Shown: positions 61,617 to 64,000 of the stretch, piece after piece | Layout: every line of letters starts with the position of its first letter | Position numbering within the stretch: position 1 is the first letter of the stretch | Assembly: GCA_965116395.1 (NCBI GenBank) | Contig: OZ220684.1 | Location: 4,712,001-4,776,000 of the forward strand | Reading direction: 5' to 3' | Length of the DNA stretch: 64,000 nucleotides | DNA from: Bin5 sp965116395 | GTDB lineage: Bacteria > Chloroflexota > Anaerolineae > Caldilineales > Caldilineaceae | Position numbers and translations under genes: made by a program | The notes under the pieces: generated by a model | Database searches by the model: none | Seen by the model: the letters and a program-made list of their open reading frames with translations, nothing else | What the model was told of the DNA's origin: nothing

Positions 61617-62519
61617 CTACTGAAAACTGCCCTTCTCATACAGCTCCCCCAGCAGCGCGGCCAGCTCATCTTGTGTCAACGGGTCAATCGGCGGCGCCGG
61701 CGCCCGCACCACCGCTGACCGAATCACGCCGCGATGACGCAGGATCTCCTTATGAATACCGTGGAACAGGCCTGCCCCTTGGGCCGACAGCCGGCTGACG
61801 GGCACCAAATAGCGATTGAATGTTTCCCACGCCCCTGCCTCATCGCCCGATCTCACCTTGTTCCAAATATCCACGAAAGCTTCCGGCTGCGTACAGAACG
61901 GCATCGTCCCCACCGAGCCCCTGCGCATCTCCTCGATGAAATATCCGCCGCCCGCTCCGCCGAAAACCGTCAGCGCATCTCCTGCCTCCTCGGCCATCGC
62001 CGCCACCTTGGCTACGACCGGAAAACTCTCCACTTTAATATACTGGACCCACTCGCATTCCTGTGCCAACCGTTTAGCCAGCCCAGGCGCTATCGGCGAA
62101 GTCGCCACATCCTGAATGAATATCGGCAAGGGAACTGCATCCGAAATCGCACGGTAATACGCCACTGTCTCATCCTGTCCCGCAGGAAAAAACGACGGAG
62201 GCAGCACCATCAACGAATCCGCGCCGTTCTCATGTGCCATCCGGCTGTAATGTACCGCCAGGTCCGTCCCATTGGCCCCCGTATTGATCACAACCGGTAC
62301 CCGCCCGCCCACCTGGTCGACAACAATACGGGTCATTCGAGCCCGCTCTGCCTCCGTCAGCTTGTAGACTTCGCTGCCCAACGCCACGCCCAACCCATGC
62401 ACCCCCGCATCCAAATTAAAATCTATCAACCGCCGCAGGCTCTCCTCGTCGATCTGCGAATCTTCGTCAAAGGGCGTCACCAGGATCGGATACACGCCCT
62501 CCATTTTGCTGGTCGCCAT
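61617..62519 (-). CDS. Dihydrodipicolinate-synthase-family (DapA/NAL-like) enzyme
   Basis: The ATG after GAGGAGAACTG gives 300 residues starting MATSKMEGVYPILVTPF. The barrel pattern is clear: IDEESLRRLIDFNLDAGVHG, VVINTGANGTDLAVHYSR and the Schiff-base Lys in QYIKVESFPVVAK. The usual YN..PSRTG segment with the catalytic Tyr reads IFIQDVATSP, and GTTGE reads ALGSE, so it is not a standard DapA. A sugar-acid aldolase or dehydratase role is likely, as in its neighbours. Confidence 0.87.
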   Translation of the reverse strand: MATSKMEGVYPILVTPFDEDSQIDEESLRRLIDFNLDAGVHGLGVALGSEVYKLTEAERARMTRIVVDQVGGRVPVVINTGANGTDLAVHYSRMAHENGADSLMVLPPSFFPAGQDETVAYYRAISDAVPLPIFIQDVATSPIAPGLAKRLAQECEWVQYIKVESFPVVAKVAAMAEEAGDALTVFGGAGGGYFIEEMRRGSVGTMPFCTQPEAFVDIWNKVRSGDEAGAWETFNRYLVPVSRLSAQGAGLFHGIHKEILRHRGVIRSAVVRAPAPPIDPLTQDELAALLGELYEKGSFQ

Positions 62520-62790
62520 CAGTTCTCCTCTCGAAAACGCAATCAGATGTATTAGCCGCGTAACTGCTGCCAGAATCTTGCCGTCAGTCCAGAAGAAAAG
62601 CAAGCCCGGCATTGGCACGGTTGAATCCTCTCCATAACTCACCGCATCCTACCCACCCTGGCACCGGAAAAGCATCCTCCAATTGGCCGTCATCCGGCAC
62701 TGCGCAACCCTGACAACCTCTGATAACCTTGCAGTTCTTGACACAGAAATCGGCCCTGATATCCAGGTACGGTCCCCTCGAAGAACGCTA

Positions 62791-62819
62791 TTGAATCTCT
62801 CTCGCCCCTATGCTATGAT
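62791..62819 (+). promoter_or_regulatory. Promoter of the ThuA-domain gene
   Basis: TTGAAT (62791-62796) and TATGAT (62814-62819) with a 17-bp spacer and a TG extended -10 lie 95 bp before the ThuA-domain ATG. The gap 62520-62914 holds no other feature. Confidence 0.6.
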
Positions 62820-62914
62820 TCCAATGCCACTTATCCAGACCACTCCGGACAGTGGCTCCAACTACCCAAACACAGTACAGCCACCGCCCGGCAAGTAAAC
62901 CGAAAGGCAGACAA

Positions 62915-63571
62915 ATGACGAACGTCCTCGTACTCTCCGGATCCAACCACGGTTTCGCCGCCAGCGCAGAAGTCATCGCTGGATTCCTTGGCAGCGACCC
63001 GGGCATCCACGTAACGACAACCGAAGACAAAGGCATTTTCACATCGTCCAACCTGGCCGACTACGATGCATGTGTACTCGGCTCCGGCTTCACCCGCTCC
63101 GAACGACACGAAGACGGCACCGCCACCTACCACGCCGAACTGACTGCCGAACAGGAAGAGGGACTATTTGGATTTGTCGCCGGCGGCAAGGGTTTCGTCG
63201 GCATCCATGGCACCGGCTGGTGGATCGGCGGCAAGGCTGCCAACCTTCTCGGCGGTCACGCCAACTGGCATCCACCGGGCCTGACTTTCACCGTTAACGT
63301 CAACGACAACGCCCACCCGGTCATGCAGGGAATCGACGATTTCGAAGTAGAAGATGAAATCTACATGTCCGCCTGGGACCCCGCCATTCACGTCCTGGCC
63401 AGTGCAGACTGGTCCGACAAAGCGCATCCCATGGCCTGGGTAAAGCCCTATGGCGGCGGTCGGGTGTTCTACACTACGCTGGGCCACACCTCCGAGACGT
63501 TCCAGCGACCGGCAGTCCAGCAAATGATGCGGCAAGGTGCCCTCTGGGCCGCCAACGGAGCCGCCGCCTGA
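62915..63571 (+). CDS. ThuA-domain (trehalose-utilisation-type) protein
   Basis: The ATG after CGAAAGG gives 218 residues starting MTNVLVLSGSNHGFAASAEV. The ThuA fold is a glutamine-amidotransferase-like domain; visible blocks are GFVAGGKGFVGIHGTGWWIG, HPVMQGIDDFEVEDEIYMS and MAWVKPYGGGRVFYTTLGH. ThuA proteins act in trehalose and related sugar oxidation, but the reaction is not settled. It is followed directly by an MFS transporter, probably in one operon. Confidence 0.88.
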   Translation: MTNVLVLSGSNHGFAASAEVIAGFLGSDPGIHVTTTEDKGIFTSSNLADYDACVLGSGFTRSERHEDGTATYHAELTAEQEEGLFGFVAGGKGFVGIHGTGWWIGGKAANLLGGHANWHPPGLTFTVNVNDNAHPVMQGIDDFEVEDEIYMSAWDPAIHVLASADWSDKAHPMAWVKPYGGGRVFYTTLGHTSETFQRPAVQQMMRQGALWAANGAAA

Positions 63572-64000
63572 CGCACGCACAGGACAGCAGCGCCGGCCTG
63601 TTCGCGCCCCTGGCTCAGCCGACCTACCGCCGCCTCCTGCTCAGCAGCGTTCTCTGGTGGCAGACCTATTCGATCTGGGTCATCGTGGCCGGCGTCGTAG
63701 TCCTGGATATGACCGACTCAGCCCTCGCCGTGGCCCTGCTCACCTTCTGGCGCCGGGCCGCTCAGCTTGTATTCGGCGGCTTCGCCGGCTTTATCGGCGA
63801 CCGGCTGGGCCGGCGAAACACGCTTACCCTGAGTCAGTTCGTTATCTTCGGCGCCTGCCTGGCACTCTTCCTCCTTTTCGCAGAGAACAGGCTGTCCGCT
63901 TGGCAGATCACTCTCGCCGCATTCGTCATCGGCGCCGCCTGGACAATCGACGCACCCGCGCGCTCCGCGCTTGTGCCCGACCTGCTTGGCGGCAGGCTAA
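63568..64000 (+). CDS. MFS transporter, N-terminal part (runs off window)
   Basis: The frame following ThuA encodes LFAPLAQPTYRRLLLSSVLW, membrane helices, and the MFS loop GFIGDRLGRRNTL between helices 2 and 3. At least four helices are present before the window ends. There is no ATG, GTG or TTG at the expected place; a CTG overlapping the ThuA stop as CTGA is the best candidate start, so the exact start is uncertain. Cargo unknown; a sugar linked to ThuA is possible. Confidence 0.75.
   Translation, partial: MTHAQDSSAGLFAPLAQPTYRRLLLSSVLWWQTYSIWVIVAGVVVLDMTDSALAVALLTFWRRAAQLVFGGFAGFIGDRLGRRNTLTLSQFVIFGACLALFLLFAENRLSAWQITLAAFVIGAAWTIDAPARSALVPDLLGGRL

Overview
This 64 kb window is a GC-rich bacterial chromosome segment made of mostly ordinary housekeeping and carbohydrate-use genes, with one decaying accessory patch at about 58.2-61.6 kb. 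The lineage looks like Chloroflexota, possibly near Caldilineales. That is inferred from the gene mix: ClpC, MutS2, KhpB/Jag next to a YidC-type insertase, Tat-type lipoprotein solute-binding proteins, several GTG/TTG starts, and many enolase, ThuA and DapA-like sugar-acid enzymes. No rRNA, tRNA or CRISPR array was seen.

Layout. 0-7.1 kb: the end of mutS2, then a surface-polysaccharide block (two Wzz-like copolymerases, a CpsD-like ATPase with a degenerate Walker A, rfbA, an unknown gene, rfbB and a double-GNAT protein, several joined by ATGA overlaps). 7.2-10 kb: a K+ channel with an RCK domain, recO and a membrane protein. 10-12.8 kb: a Fur/PerR-type regulator and a P1B-4 metal-efflux ATPase read leftward, with two PerR-type boxes around a promoter. 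13-25.3 kb: clpC, a GNAT, a subtilase with a separate propeptide-like small protein upstream, malate synthase, a rifampicin-phosphotransferase/PEP-synthase-like enzyme and an aldo/keto reductase. 25.5-35.4 kb: a small membrane protein, tandem repeats, then a seven-gene rightward operon: an alkaline-phosphatase-superfamily protein followed by two sugar-type ABC importers in mirror order (permease-permease-SBP-SBP-permease-permease), with no ATPase gene.

36-41 kb: a leftward dehydrogenase/mannonate-dehydratase pair, a formyltransferase, yggX and an ATP-grasp enzyme. 41-47.7 kb: an origin-type cluster read leftward, rpmH-rnpA-yidD-yidC-khpB, a PfkB kinase and parA-parB, followed by a polyprenyl-synthase-like gene lacking the usual Asp-rich motif. 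No dnaA is present beside rpmH. 48-58.2 kb: an unknown disordered/membrane protein, priA, anmK, a GNAT, an ornithine-cyclodeaminase homologue, an MDR dehydrogenase and a mandelate-racemase-family enzyme. 58.2-61.6 kb: palindromic repeats, an IS5-family (IS427-like) element, a decayed gene with an in-frame stop cut off at the IS end, and an SH3/Excalibur secreted protein bracketed by 32-bp repeats. 61.6-64 kb: a DapA-like aldolase/lyase, a ThuA-domain protein and the start of an MFS transporter.

The main non-textbook signals are the five-copy palindromic repeat family with compensating stem changes, the mirrored ATPase-less double importer with a stem-loop after each binding-protein gene, the stand-alone propeptide-like partner of the subtilase, the PerR-box-controlled efflux pair, and three reading frames interrupted by single stop codons. 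I saw no convincing brand-new defence or mobile system.
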